From NCBI GenBank assembly GCA_944472135.2, contig OX235266.1:15169925-15233924 (forward strand): a stretch of 64,000 nt of DNA, written 5' to 3'. Source of the stretch: Trichobilharzia regenti (lineage: Eukaryota; Platyhelminthes; Trematoda; Strigeidida; Schistosomatidae). Shown piece after piece: positions 34,504-41,467 of this stretch. The translations under genes and the position numbers were made by a program. Within the stretch, counting starts at the first letter, position 1. The number at the start of each line of letters is the position of its first letter. Below the pieces are notes generated by a model that saw nothing but the letters and a program-made list of their open reading frames with translations, did no database searches and was not told the origin of the DNA.

Positions 34504-35912
34504 GTGTTGAAGTGAGTTAAGATAGTCTTACTGATAAAGCATAGTTTTAAATGAATCAAGAATAATAATGATAATAATAATAACAATAATAGTAAGAAGA
34601 AGAGGTAGCATACTAGTAATAACAAGTAGAGAATAATAAGTAAAACGTATTACCATGGTAGATTCAGAGTCACTACCATCTCCTTTTGTATACAGAGAGA
34701 TGGTTTATAAATTCGAATTGCACAAGCCTCTGCAATTGCAAGCATCTTCTTGTTTTTTTGTTTGCTGACAATGGTGAATGACTTGACTGCGTCGATATCA
34801 TGTCCGTAATCTACAAGATGTTTTGTTATTGAGGATTTTGGCACTTTGAACTCAGCTGTTTTCAACCATTTTGGCAAATGCTCCATCATGCGAGTAGACA
34901 ATCGCCTTTCCGTACGACCTATGTAATTGCTGCCACAAACAAACTCAAATTGATATATGGAGTTTGAAGTGTCGAGGTTTGGCGACTGGTCTTTCCCAGA
35001 TTGTTGAAGCACTCGCTTGGTGGTGTTAAGGATAACAAGTTTTGCAGCATAATAAGTTCTCATAATGGCTTTGTCGAGTCTTCGTTTCACTACTTCCTGT
35101 ACGTCATCTCCTTTGAACGGCGAATTGATATAGACAGGTTTCTTTGAAACTGTTTGAATTGTTTTGCAGGGGGTAGTTTCTTTAGAGTATTTATTAATGA
35201 ACTTCTCAGGATATCCATTCTTAAGTAAAATATCCTTCAGAGATTTTATTTCATGTTCAATAGTACTGTAAGAACAAATTTTTCGTGCTCTATTGAACAG
35301 TGTTCTGACTAGGTTCTTTTTGTACTGGATTGGAACAAAGCTATTGAAATGCATGTACTGTCCTGTCCATAAAGACTTTCTAAATATAGATCTTTCGATT
35401 GTGCCATCATTCAGATAGACTTCTAAAATGCTTTCAATTGGCCACGTGTTCATAGCCTCTCTTGGATATGTTCTATTCACGGCCTTCACATGGTAAGGAT
35501 ATTTCTCACAAAGGTGAAAAGGCGAATACGAACGTCTCTTACGTTTGTAAGTGGACTGGTGTTTATGCAGGTCTACCTAGAGGAGCTGGAAACCTTGACT
35601 CCAAACCTATGGTGTGCAAACACTTCAAGATCCAAAACGACCGAATAGCCTATAAACCATGGGAGTGTAGCTCCTATCACAGCTCCACTGACTTGTAGAT
35701 CAGACCGCAAGTTAAAGGCTCCAGAGGTGATTCTTTAAGGCAACCACTTGCTTCAGTAAGGAGTCCGGGTGAAAATTACAACTATGAGACTGTGTGACGG
35801 ACAAATTAGTGCCCATAATATACCAAGTTTGTGTTTTAATATTAATAGTAATAACTTACACATAAACATTCTATGCTAAGGCAAGTAGCTTACCATTTTT
35901 AAGATGTACCAT
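21823..35912 (-). CDS. GSTO: Omega-class glutathione S-transferase (five coding exons)
   Basis: Host enzyme of thiol-dependent redox chemistry. Omega GSTs use an active-site Cys for thioltransferase, dehydroascorbate-reductase and deglutathionylation reactions in the cytosol. Coding parts, from 5': 35912-35894, 32991-32886, 27783-27567, 24960-24843, 22103-21823. Every intron has GT..AG ends, and the phases (1,2,0,1) join to one open frame of 246 residues. The thioredoxin-like domain runs from about residue 18 to 98. YRFCPFC puts the catalytic Cys at 26 (a second Cys at 29), KVPLL carries the cis-Pro at 67, and the glutathione-binding ES pair is at 78-79. An all-helical domain covers about 108-240, with LSLADLVLFP typical of GST helix 6. 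Length fits omega GSTs (about 240). Introns are 2.2-5.1 kb and full of retroelements. The first exon is inferred from phase and splice sites only, so it is the least certain part. Confidence 0.88.
22235..22374 (+). mobile_element. tRNA-derived SINE, family A, in GSTO intron 4
   Basis: Head GGCGCTGTAATGGTTGAGC and a worn B-box (GGGTCCGAGTCATGG) lead into GAAGAGTCCTGACTGGGACGAAACAACTGTCCAGTACTC. Here stem II (GUCC/GGAC) and the GAAA core of a hammerhead are kept, but CUGANGA is reduced to GGCGAAGA. It is directly followed by a family B SINE. Confidence 0.6.
22375..22600 (+). mobile_element. tRNA-derived SINE, family B, in GSTO intron 4
   Basis: Head GTTGGTGGTTCAACGGTAGAATGCTCACC, B-box GGAGTTCGATCCTCGG, body AACCTCGCTTAACAGATAGTAAGAG and tail TTGAAGCTTTATGCTCCACGTGGAACGTAAAGGAATAAA. 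It has the same architecture as the copies at 28378 and 31840. Confidence 0.75.
22601..23149. other. GSTO intron 4 sequence, no feature seen
   Basis: No coding pattern or repeat match that I can support. Confidence 0.4.
23150..23297 (-). mobile_element. tRNA-derived SINE, family B, tail truncated
   Basis: The minus-strand head at the right (GGCGTTGGTAGCTTAGCGGTAGAACGC) and a perfect B-box GGTTCGATCCC are followed by the AGGTTGGGCATGAGGCTAAC body. It stops near 23150, before the tail. Confidence 0.7.
23298..23700 (+). mobile_element. Penelope-like 3' tail fragment
   Basis: ATCAAATCTATCTCCCTG and TCAGTAGCACACGCCACATATTAACTG match 47810-47925 in order and orientation. The end, TTGTTGAGAAAAAATATTTCTTCGCTGAA, matches the ends of PLE copies at 31745-31785 and 33985-34005. 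No coding part remains. Confidence 0.5.
23735..24690. repeat. Dispersed repeat ending in an S-alpha-like hammerhead relic
   Basis: GGGCACCAAAAGACGC...TAAAATC parallels 27855-27890. CACTTTTGTGAGGAACA...CC..CC and TAGGACTTACCTACC parallels 28205-28265 on the same strand, so these are dispersed pieces. The final part holds the hammerhead-like segment at 24517-24577. Confidence 0.45.
24517..24577 (+). ncRNA. Decayed S-alpha-type hammerhead ribozyme
   Basis: The order matches the schistosome satellite hammerhead: GCAGGTACA, stem I half (CTCAGG), a core position with TAAAGAA where CUGANGA is expected, a stem II region, AGAAAGAAACGC keeping GAAA, then CATCCTGGATTCCACTGC with the 3' stem I half CCTGGAT and the outer CACTGC pairing with GCAG at the start. 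Stem II (GAATCTCAAACAGAAAG) has lost GUCC/GGAC pairing. It is recognisable but very probably inactive. The comparison with S-alpha is from memory of the published motif. Confidence 0.65.
24700..24731. repeat. (AT)n microsatellite
   Basis: About 32 bases of AT dinucleotides in GSTO intron 3-4 DNA. A short (CA)n run follows at about 24762-24780. Confidence 0.9.
24843..24960 (-). CDS. GSTO: GSTO coding exon 4
   Basis: The acceptor TTATTTTTAG is used. A nearby TTTTTCAG six bases further in would cause a frameshift and a stop, so it is rejected. It encodes FFSPGHVILFDKTFSDSD through KNKYFAG. The donor GTTAGT follows the first base of the shared Gly codon. Confidence 0.88.
25390..25700 (+). mobile_element. 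tRNA-derived SINE, family A, long form, with hammerhead-like segment
   Basis: The 5' part (GACCAGCAGGGTCCACCATGTTGTCGG, GATGGCATTGGCTGG) is shared with 33100-33170. The tRNA-like head and B-box GGGTTCGACCCCG follow. 25607-25655 reads GTACTGAAGACGAGTCCCAA, CTAGGATAAAACAGCTGTTCAGTAC. GTACTGAA and TTCAGTAC can pair perfectly as stem I, and GACGAG matches the 3' part of CUGACGAG. GAAA is AAAA. This is the best-paired of the family A relics. Confidence 0.65.
25930..27330 (-). mobile_element. Non-LTR retrotransposon, RT palm to 3' end, in GSTO intron 3
   Basis: On the minus strand 27259-27011 is open and carries TSGIRQGYPLFSFLFNVFLD and VDLEYSDDIILP, the RT motifs usually written SGVRQGCPLSP.LFN and YADD. 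Here YADD is YSDD. Worn C-terminal sequence follows to the 3' UTR piece at 26030-25960, paralleling 19575-20930 throughout. Stops and frameshifts make it inactive. Confidence 0.75.
27567..27783 (-). CDS. GSTO: GSTO coding exon 3
   Basis: The acceptor TTTTTCAG is followed by T completing the Asp codon. It encodes YDLILVSLNDKPDWLLKYSP, GKVPLLINQGDKLLESDLIM and on to DLARK, ending in phase 0 before the donor GTTTGT. It holds the cis-Pro and ES residues of the glutathione site. Confidence 0.92.
27950..28176 (-). mobile_element. tRNA-derived SINE, family B
   Basis: The minus-strand head at the right (GGTGGTTCACGGGTAGGATGCTCG), a worn B-box region, the AAGGTTGGGCGTGAGACC body and the tail GTTCC..CAGGAACGTAAAGGAATAAA at the left. 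Confidence 0.72.
28378..28602 (+). mobile_element. tRNA-derived SINE, family B
   Basis: Head GTGTTGGTGGTACAGCGTTTAGGACGCTCACC, B-box GAGGTTCGATCCCCGG, body CCTCGCTAAGCCAGAAATAATGC and tail CTAGCTTGAAGGTGCC, GTTCCACTGGGAACGTGAAG. It is inverted relative to the copy 200 bp upstream. Confidence 0.75.
28740..29190 (-). mobile_element. Non-LTR retrotransposon C-terminal fragment (second family)
   Basis: The spaced pattern on the plus strand (ATGTCTTAGTCATCTCAACCG..., TGACTTCACAGCCTG) is the complement of the LRWLGHVLRM/VKLLR region found at 20080-20130 and 26440-26470. It is strongly diverged, with no open frame. Confidence 0.55.
29205..29960 (+). mobile_element. Non-LTR retrotransposon C-terminal fragment and 3' end (second family)
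   Basis: Plus strand: the 29220-29417 run includes SIL.NSCEQDMAATESGRHEKA (worn form of CETWPLKVEDMKR) and VKWYNKVSNIQVRHQ. Then codons of the LRQLGHVLRMH type and the 3' UTR motif at 29870-29930 follow. It lies head-to-head with the minus copy at 28740-29190. Confidence 0.65.
30318..30696 (+). pseudogene. Ty3/gypsy (CsRn1-like) pol C-terminal fragment
   Basis: Plus strand: REPAKTTHERAQDIFFTPAG, then YDDGPFKVLNTNAKVITIER, AISVDRVKPAFIDDF and a stop at about 30696. YDGPF.VL.....F.I...G....VSIDRVKPA is the usual end of schistosome gypsy integrase/pol proteins. A frame shift near 30334 separates upstream codons, and nothing earlier of pol is present. It lies in GSTO intron 2 on the opposite strand to the gene. 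Confidence 0.7.
30975..31313 (+). mobile_element. Penelope-like GIY-YIG endonuclease and C terminus
   Basis: Plus strand: KCGAEYVGGSTMHRLEKRAR then EHYPAWLVKGDQ (GIY-YIG core), SFKVIYKIQSN, and in another frame KPKLCIQKKCVQPLSLPWPS ending at TAG 31311-31313. One frameshift and one stop lie near 31197-31210. The 3' tail continues to about 31800. Confidence 0.72.
31314..31800 (+). mobile_element. 3' tail of the Penelope-like element
   Basis: T-rich tail with CCTGTTTATT units, ending near GTCGAAAAGAAAATTTTCTTCGCTG, a terminus shared with 23665-23690 and 33985-34005. Confidence 0.55.
31840..32072 (+). mobile_element. tRNA-derived SINE, family B
   Basis: Head GTGTTGTGGCACAGCAGTAGAATG, B-box GCGTTCGATCCCCGG, body ACCTCGCTAAGCCAATAATAAG and tail CTAGCTTGAAGGCACC, GTTCCTCTGGGAACGTACAGGAAT. 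Confidence 0.75.
32085..32480 (-). mobile_element. Non-LTR retrotransposon C-terminal fragment (second family)
   Basis: The minus strand is a worn match to the C-terminal part of 19575-20930. Forward landmarks are GAGCGAATGCATCTGTTCC, TAACACACATCCTAACCGTCTCAATCGATG and ATACATCAGCTAACAATGCTCAACAA. No frame stays open. Confidence 0.5.
32886..32991 (-). CDS. GSTO: GSTO coding exon 2
   Basis: The acceptor TTTCATTCAG precedes GTGATCCAGAACC, and the donor GTAAGT follows. It encodes DPEPSIDPSKYTLFAY and RFCPFCERVRLTLNFHKI, including the active-site Cys (residue 26). Two leading bases complete a Gly codon with exon 1 and two trailing bases start an Asp codon. Confidence 0.93.
33087..33400 (+). mobile_element. 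tRNA-derived SINE, family A, long form, in GSTO intron 1
   Basis: Same 5' part as 25390 (GTGAGAAGTTGTCACCAGTAGGGT, GATGACATTGGGTTAGG), then GTCCAGTGGCTTAATGGTCTACGA, B-box AGGTTCGGACCTCGG, and the hammerhead-like CTTCTGAAGAGTCCCAAACTA, GATTGACGGAACAGCTGGAAG. CTGAAGA fits CUGANGA and stem II is damaged. Confidence 0.65.
33655..34020 (+). mobile_element. Penelope-like C-terminal end and tail
   Basis: Plus strand: EAARIHINKPNLCIQKKLVQ then TLSLPWPSRFE and a stop at about 33750, then the T-rich tail ending at TTTATCGAAAAAGATATTCTTTGC. It is a strongly 5'-truncated copy. Confidence 0.7.
34462..34503. repeat. (AAT)n microsatellite
   Basis: About 14 AAT/ATA units. It lies 3' of the PLE ORF at 34650 (minus strand) and may descend from that element's simple-repeat tail. 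Confidence 0.9.
34650..35489 (-). CDS. Penelope-like element ORF, RT C-terminal part plus GIY-YIG endonuclease (5' truncated)
   Basis: An uninterrupted 279-codon frame in GSTO intron 1, on the gene's own strand. Order: YLNDGTIERSIFRKSLWTGQ (end of RT), RARKICS, LLKNGYPEKFINKYSKE, a linker with VKRRLDKAIMRTYYAAKL, then the GIY-YIG-type nuclease (SIYQFEFVCGSNYIGRTERR, TRMMEHLPKWL, HLVDYGHDID), and the conserved end KPSLCIQKEMVVTLNLPW. The palm-domain YVDD part is missing, so it cannot retrotranspose by itself. Being fully open it must be a fairly recent insertion compared with its relatives. The GIY-YIG nuclease of PLEs nicks target DNA. Start codon uncertain because the copy is 5' truncated. 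Confidence 0.8.
   Translation of the reverse strand: MKAVNRTYPREAMNTWPIESILEVYLNDGTIERSIFRKSLWTGQYMHFNSFVPIQYKKNLVRTLFNRARKICSYSTIEHEIKSLKDILLKNGYPEKFINKYSKETTPCKTIQTVSKKPVYINSPFKGDDVQEVVKRRLDKAIMRTYYAAKLVILNTTKRVLQQSGKDQSPNLDTSNSIYQFEFVCGSNYIGRTERRLSTRMMEHLPKWLKTAEFKVPKSSITKHLVDYGHDIDAVKSFTIVSKQKNKKMLAIAEACAIRIYKPSLCIQKEMVVTLNLPW
35894..35912 (-). CDS. GSTO: GSTO coding exon 1 (19 bp, predicted)
   Basis: ATGGTACATCTTAAAAATG followed by the donor GTAAGC. It gives MVHLKN plus the first base of Gly, in the exact phase needed by exon 2 (GT + GAT). It is the only nearby upstream ATG with a donor in that phase that I found. The short hydrophilic N terminus before DPEP is plausible for omega GSTs. 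Confidence 0.65.
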
Positions 35913-36169
35913 GATTGTTTTCCAGGAAAAGTTTCTTCAAAGAATAATTGGGTGTTTTAGATGTAATAAACGTGATAAATGCAAATGCTAAAGAAAAAAA
36001 AAGGAAAATGAAAAAAATATAGAAATAAAACAGAACTGCTCAAGAAAATTGAAAACTAAACTATATATGTACAAAATAATATTTCGAAATCTACAGAGAG
36101 AAAAAGCACATCAAAGTTAGTTTCATCCAAATGAACATCCACAAAAATGTGTATATATATAGATCCAAG

Positions 36170-36375
36170 CCATTAGATTCCTTCTCGGTCACTGAATGGT
36201 CAATAGGTTATCGTTGCAAACTCAGAAGTTTCTCGGTTCGACACCTAATGGAGTTGTCATGGGTGAATAGTGTTGACAAAAAGTCAGAAACTAGGACGAA
36301 ACAGTTGTCCAGTACTCCTTGGTTTCCAATGTTCCGCCACAGAACCGATGCCAGCTCGTGATCTAACTTGAAAAA
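36170..36375 (+). mobile_element. tRNA-derived SINE, family A, with hammerhead-like segment
   Basis: GGTCACTGAATGGTCAATAGG (A-box region), TCTCGGTTCGACACC (B-box) and GACAAAAAGTCAGAAACTAGGA then CGAAACAGTTGTCCAGTACTC. GAAA and part of stem II (GUC..GGAC) are kept. CUGANGA is altered. Confidence 0.6.
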
Positions 36376-38055
36376 TTTCCTAGCTCCTAATTTCTATCTA
36401 TTATAACTATATACGAATATTACTACTTAAAAATACCACAATTTAAAAGAAGCTATGCGTAAATCTGCAAATCTATACCTAATTATAGGGATGAAATAGT
36501 AAAGTTTAGGATCTATAAGCAAGTTCATAAGCTGTCATGAGTTCTCACTCAATTATCTAACAGTCCAGTGTTTGAACGGATCAGTTAAAATCTGACTGTA
36601 TCACTTATGTTTCCAATTCCATCTCAAGATTTTACATTTACATGTGTCATAATTTTGTATGCATATAAAACTTCAAAAATCAATGCTGGAGAGAGAAATA
36701 AAGCCTGGATCAATCAACTTTTAACTGGTATGCAAAACCCAGACATCCAAATTTAAAAAACATTGTAAGTCGCAAATAATATTAAAGAATAAGTGCAGTC
36801 ATAATACATCTTAGCATCTTTCTCGTCCCTTGGAACACCTATCAGTGTTTGGATAAATAAGTGTAGTAGAAACCATCCACAGTTCTATATTAGACCAGCT
36901 GACCCAAAAACGACACAAAGCCAACACTGAGGAATCTCTTTCAATTATCTATCAGTCAACAGACAAATCGTCAAATACTCCAAACACCTCGTAACTCGCT
37001 TAAAACAACCCGAGTTCTGAGTGAAAAAGAAAAAGGTTGAGTAATTTAGTACTACCCTGGCCTGCTTTAGAAGCTAGAATTTAATAAATTCTGTATTGTT
37101 TTCCTTCTTTCTACTTATATTTAGCTTAGTGCTGCATTTACGCCCGGTATCGCTTATACATAGTATGAACTGATGTCCAATGACTAAAGATTCCAGGTTA
37201 TTTTTAAAAATCAATGTTGTTAATATCGACAATTTTTTGGATTTTTGCCTGCAGAAACTGATTATGATGGTGACGTAAGCATATGCAGAAATAGTAGCTG
37301 AAATGAAACGATAGTCATTTTGTAGCTGCAGTCCACCCGAAGTTTTAGAAATTCACCTGAAACCGTATTATTCCTTGGGTTTCATAATTTGAGATGATAC
37401 ATATTAGGTTATCTACTATTCTCCTCATTTTTGGAATAGAAACAAGCTCCAAAAATTTAAACTTAAGGAAAATAGGCGTGGTAATTCACAGACGTGCCCA
37501 AAGCGACTGTAGTGTACCTAAAGTCATTGTTCGCCTGAAAAGAATGTTAGATTTATGTAGCAATATTCTCAGCTAGCATTACTTCGGCGTTAGTTAAGAA
37601 ACTACGACATGACCGCCAGGATGTGGAGAGCATCGGTGCAATGGAGCTGAAGTCTGTCGCGCATTCTGAGGTGCCCCGTAGTCCAGGCTAGCGTGAACAA
37701 TTAGTCACTCTAAATGCGAAACATAATGCATCAGAAAAACAAAGAAAATCGCGTATGCAGCGCATATAAAGAAGTGACGTATAAACTCGGAAACCTCCCA
37801 AAATTTCCATAATAATAAATATCTTAAATACCCACTTTACACCTCACCAATAAGTTTACAAAACTAGGACTTTGTTTCTGATGTAAAAAGGAGTGCAACA
37901 TCTTTGCCAAACTTCAGTAAGACACCTCTAGCTCCTGACCTGATGTCCCCCAGACGCACGCAACGCACAGCTGACTAGATGCGTAACGCAGCTTTTTGAA
38001 AACAGTAGGAACTTTTTCTTTCAATATCCAACATCCAATATCCAATATCGCTTTT
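36376..38055. other. No recognisable gene
   Basis: AT-rich DNA upstream of GSTO and downstream of the CR1 region. Only short reading frames without known motifs are visible. Confidence 0.4.
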
Positions 38056-38325
38056 ACGAGCTAGTATAAACCAATTTGATTTCTTTGTGCTCGCTTCTTG
38101 ATTGTGAGGTATAGGTTCTTGATCTTCGGTAAACTTCTGCGTAGCTTGTCCCGCCACTCGACTGTCGTAGCTTTGGTTGACTCCAAAGGGAGTAGTGCTG
38201 GGATTAATTATATGTGGTTTGTAGTATGAGGTATGTTAAGACTGTTACTACTGTGATTGGAGTTGATCCTTTCGCCAGTTAGTCCTTCGGTATTGTCGAC
38301 AAGAGAAAAGAGATAGTAATAATAA
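38056..38325 (-). repeat. Direct repeat flanking the CR1 element (distal copy), coding-like
   Basis: Homologous to 43493-43745 in the same orientation. On the minus strand both can be read through NPSTTPFGV and SYDSRV, then KFTEDQE or SFTEDQE and HNQEA, and many differences are silent. I do not recognise the protein family. Confidence 0.65.
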
Positions 38326-38570
38326 TAATAATAGTAATAATAATAGATATAATTAGTGAAGCTATTCAGACTAAGAGACAGAAACGAAAATAGGAAACGT
38401 AACAACAGTCAGCTCATTAAGTTTGAAGAATAATATATATATCGGTAATAGTAATAATAATAATAATAGTAATTATAATATTAATAAGTTGTCAGGAGAG
38501 TAAGACGGGAGAGAATGTAAAGAAGTAAAATGACGAGTTTAATTATCTACCCTGATTGGTAAATGCGATT

Positions 38571-41369
38571 TTAAGGAGATAGGCCATTTGGATGCAGTCC
38601 TTGTATCGCTGCATGGTTGTCCAGCCTTCGCTTAAAGGCGTCCAAAGACGGTGCCATAGCTACATCTGCCGGTAAGGAATTCCAGGGACGACAAACCCGC
38701 AGTGAAAAGAAGTGGGAGCGCACCCGGGTCCTTGCCCTCTGGTGAGCTATCCTTCTGGGATTTCCACGTGGAAGCCTATACCTACTCAATGGCAGAACAC
38801 CTTTGTTTGGGTGATTCTGGTCATTTGTTATTTTGTAGGCAGTAATCAAATCCCCCCTAAGCCGACGGTAACTAAGTGTGAACAGGCCTAATTTCTTCAG
38901 CCTTTCATCATATGGTTTGTTTCGGAGACCAACCACTCCTTTTGTTGCCCGTCGTTGGACTCTTTCCAAGAGGTTGGCATCTCTTCTCAGCATTGGGGGT
39001 GCAATAATATTATGCACCTCAAGGTGTGGCCTGACGTATGTTTTGTACAACATTAGAAAGAGCTCAGGAGTGAGTGCACCTAACTGTCTATGCGTAAAGT
39101 GTATGACCGCATATGCCCTCGCTACATCCCCTGTGTAATTTACGCTTGTGTCCATTTTTTCCGTTAGAACTAGACCTAAGTCGCGTTCCGACGTTGTGCA
39201 GGACAAGCTTTCATTGCACAGGGTGTAACTTGCATTCTGCAGTCTACAGGTGCGCAACTTCACTACTTTGCACTTTTTCAAGTTGAAAGTCATGCCACTG
39301 GCCACCGCCCAGTCTTCCAGAAGGTTTAGGTCTTCCTGTAGCCTATCTGAGTCCTCCGGACACTTTATCGCCCTCCATATTTTTACGTCGTCAGCGTACA
39401 GGAGAGTCGGGCAGCTCAGACGGCGTGGTAGATCATTGATGAAAATCAAAAACATCAGTGGTCCTAGGATAGAACCCTGCGACACTCCTGATGACGATCT
39501 GTGCCAAGATGATCGGACTCGGTTAACCTTAGTGCAAAATTGCCTGTCGGCTAGGTAGTCCTTCAACCATGACAGAAGTGGCTCACCTATGCCTGCCTGG
39601 CTTATTTTATGTAGGAGAAGGTCATGGTGAACAGTGTCAAATGCCTTCTCAAAGTCTAGGAAGACCACATGGACTGGTACGTTCAAGTCCCAGCATGATG
39701 TCCAGTCGTCCCAAGCTGACAGTAGGTTAGTGACGCAGGATCTGCCTTTTCTGAAACCATGTTGGGCTTCATGCAGTATATTAGTCCTATCGAAATATTC
39801 CCTGATGTGGTCGTCAATAATACTTTCCAGTACTTTTGATACCACTGGGAGTAGAGCTACTGGTCTATAGCTAGCAGCGTTTTGCCTGTCCCCACCCTTG
39901 AAGATTGGAGAAAGGATGGCTCTTTTCCACTCCCTTGGCAGGGTCCCCGAATCCATTGAGTGTTGGAACAAGTCGCACAGGGGTCTACAGAGAGCCTCGG
40001 CGCACTGTTTCAGAACAGATGGCCTGATGTCATCACAACCTGGGGACTTCCCAGGTATGAGTCGCTGTAGCTTCCTTAGTACTATTGCGGGGTTTATTTG
40101 GGGAGTAGTCGCTAGGTCTTCCTCCTCTGAAATAGTGGTGCCACCATTTTGGTCCGTAACTGTAATATCCACATTGCTGTTTAGCTGTTTAGCGAAGGCT
40201 GAACTGAATGTTTCAGCCATCTCCAGACTAGTGAGATATTGACCGTTTGGGCCTACTAAGGCGCATGCCCCTTGGTTTGTCGGTTTTCTTTCCGACATGA
40301 ATCGGTACAAGTTTTTAGGGTTTGATAGGAGTTTTTTAGCAAGGTTAGCCTGGAATGACCTTCTGTCCCTCCTAACTCTTGCATTACACCGGTTCCTGAG
40401 TTCGAGGTATGCATCATGGTCGGTCTGACTCTTAGATACACGCCACGTAAACCAAGCCTTCCGCTTTGCTTGCAGAATACGTTGCGTGCCTCTCTTCAAC
40501 CATGACGTCTTTCTCTTAGGCTGTGTTGTGACTAAAGGGACGGTATCCGAGATTGCTGTATGGATAATCTTTTTTACCACTTCCCAGTGTTCATCCACAG
40601 ATAGGTCGTCCCATGCTAAGGGCCAGTCTGCGTCGGACAAGAGCCTCCGCATTTCAGCATAGTCAGCCTTGCTGTAGCACAGACATGGTCGCGTAACATC
40701 CCATTGCAAACGCTCACGGAGGACAAGATCGAAACCTATGACTGCATGGTCACTGCTTCCCAGAGGAGTCATGATCTGGACCTTTTCGACGAGTAGCTGG
40801 TCACTAGTTAGAATATAATCTAGTTTTGATGACTTTCCACTAGGGCCCCACCTAGTGTCGTCTCCAACATTCTCAGTCAGTCCCGTGTTTCGAATAGTTT
40901 GCAGTAGGTTTCGGCCAAATTTTCCCTTAGCACACCCGGAGCCAAGGTTCAGTGATGGAGCATTGAAATCTCCAGCTATGGTGATTTGGTCGTAGCCCAA
41001 ATCTCGTATTCCTGTGATAGTGCTGAGCAGTAGCTGATTGTGCTCTGCCCCACAGGTGGGAGATCGGTAGATGCCACCCAGTAAGTGCTTGGTGTGGCCT
41101 ACGGTGAAATGACACCATATGGAGTCTGGGAGTTCGATAAGTGGTGGGTCCGTTGCGCGCACACATTTAAGTTGCCTATCAAAGTATATAGCAACTCCCC
41201 CTCCTTCCTTATTATCCCTGTCTCTTCTGACCAGTACCATATCACCTATACTGATTTCATTGTCGGCGATAGTGGGGTTTAGCCACGTTTCAGTAAGAAT
41301 GATTATTTTCAGTTGAAGGTGTGCTTGGAGATTTCGGAGTTCACCTACTTTCCCTCTCAGCCCCCTCAC
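38571..41369 (-). CDS. CR1-like ORF2: APE endonuclease and reverse transcriptase
   Basis: 932 codons open. The endonuclease (about residues 1-215) has LTETWLNP, GGVAIYFD, GDFNAPSLN and the GSSDHAVIGFDL end, covering the expected acidic, Asn and His catalytic residues. The RT domain (about 430-700) contains AILSPIFKGGDR, SYRPVALLPVVSK, HGFRKGRSC, FLDFEKAFDTV, GSILGPLMFLIFINDLP and the catalytic LYADDVKIW. The C-terminal domain has LERVQRRATKGV, GLFTLSYRRLRGDLI and a closing PWNSLPADV segment, as in CR1 elements. The codon at 41369 is GTG, and the frame stays open upstream to about 41470, so translation probably starts further upstream. No inactivating change is visible in ORF2. Confidence 0.85.
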   Translation of the reverse strand: MRGLRGKVGELRNLQAHLQLKIIILTETWLNPTIADNEISIGDMVLVRRDRDNKEGGGVAIYFDRQLKCVRATDPPLIELPDSIWCHFTVGHTKHLLGGIYRSPTCGAEHNQLLLSTITGIRDLGYDQITIAGDFNAPSLNLGSGCAKGKFGRNLLQTIRNTGLTENVGDDTRWGPSGKSSKLDYILTSDQLLVEKVQIMTPLGSSDHAVIGFDLVLRERLQWDVTRPCLCYSKADYAEMRRLLSDADWPLAWDDLSVDEHWEVVKKIIHTAISDTVPLVTTQPKRKTSWLKRGTQRILQAKRKAWFTWRVSKSQTDHDAYLELRNRCNARVRRDRRSFQANLAKKLLSNPKNLYRFMSERKPTNQGACALVGPNGQYLTSLEMAETFSSAFAKQLNSNVDITVTDQNGGTTISEEEDLATTPQINPAIVLRKLQRLIPGKSPGCDDIRPSVLKQCAEALCRPLCDLFQHSMDSGTLPREWKRAILSPIFKGGDRQNAASYRPVALLPVVSKVLESIIDDHIREYFDRTNILHEAQHGFRKGRSCVTNLLSAWDDWTSCWDLNVPVHVVFLDFEKAFDTVHHDLLLHKISQAGIGEPLLSWLKDYLADRQFCTKVNRVRSSWHRSSSGVSQGSILGPLMFLIFINDLPRRLSCPTLLYADDVKIWRAIKCPEDSDRLQEDLNLLEDWAVASGMTFNLKKCKVVKLRTCRLQNASYTLCNESLSCTTSERDLGLVLTEKMDTSVNYTGDVARAYAVIHFTHRQLGALTPELFLMLYKTYVRPHLEVHNIIAPPMLRRDANLLERVQRRATKGVVGLRNKPYDERLKKLGLFTLSYRRLRGDLITAYKITNDQNHPNKGVLPLSRYRLPRGNPRRIAHQRARTRVRSHFFSLRVCRPWNSLPADVAMAPSLDAFKRRLDNHAAIQGLHPNGLSP

Positions 41370-41467
41370 ATTGCTATATAGGCAACTGACAGTGAGTCTA
41401 ACAACCTCAGAGTGTTGTGGGGTAGTTGACGTGAAACCGTCTGCTGGTGGGGGACTTGATGTTGGAA

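Noticed and set aside
39898..40242. Plus-strand ORFs of 60-114 codons inside 38.6-42.4 kb
   Set aside because: They are antisense shadows of the CR1 ORF1 and ORF2.
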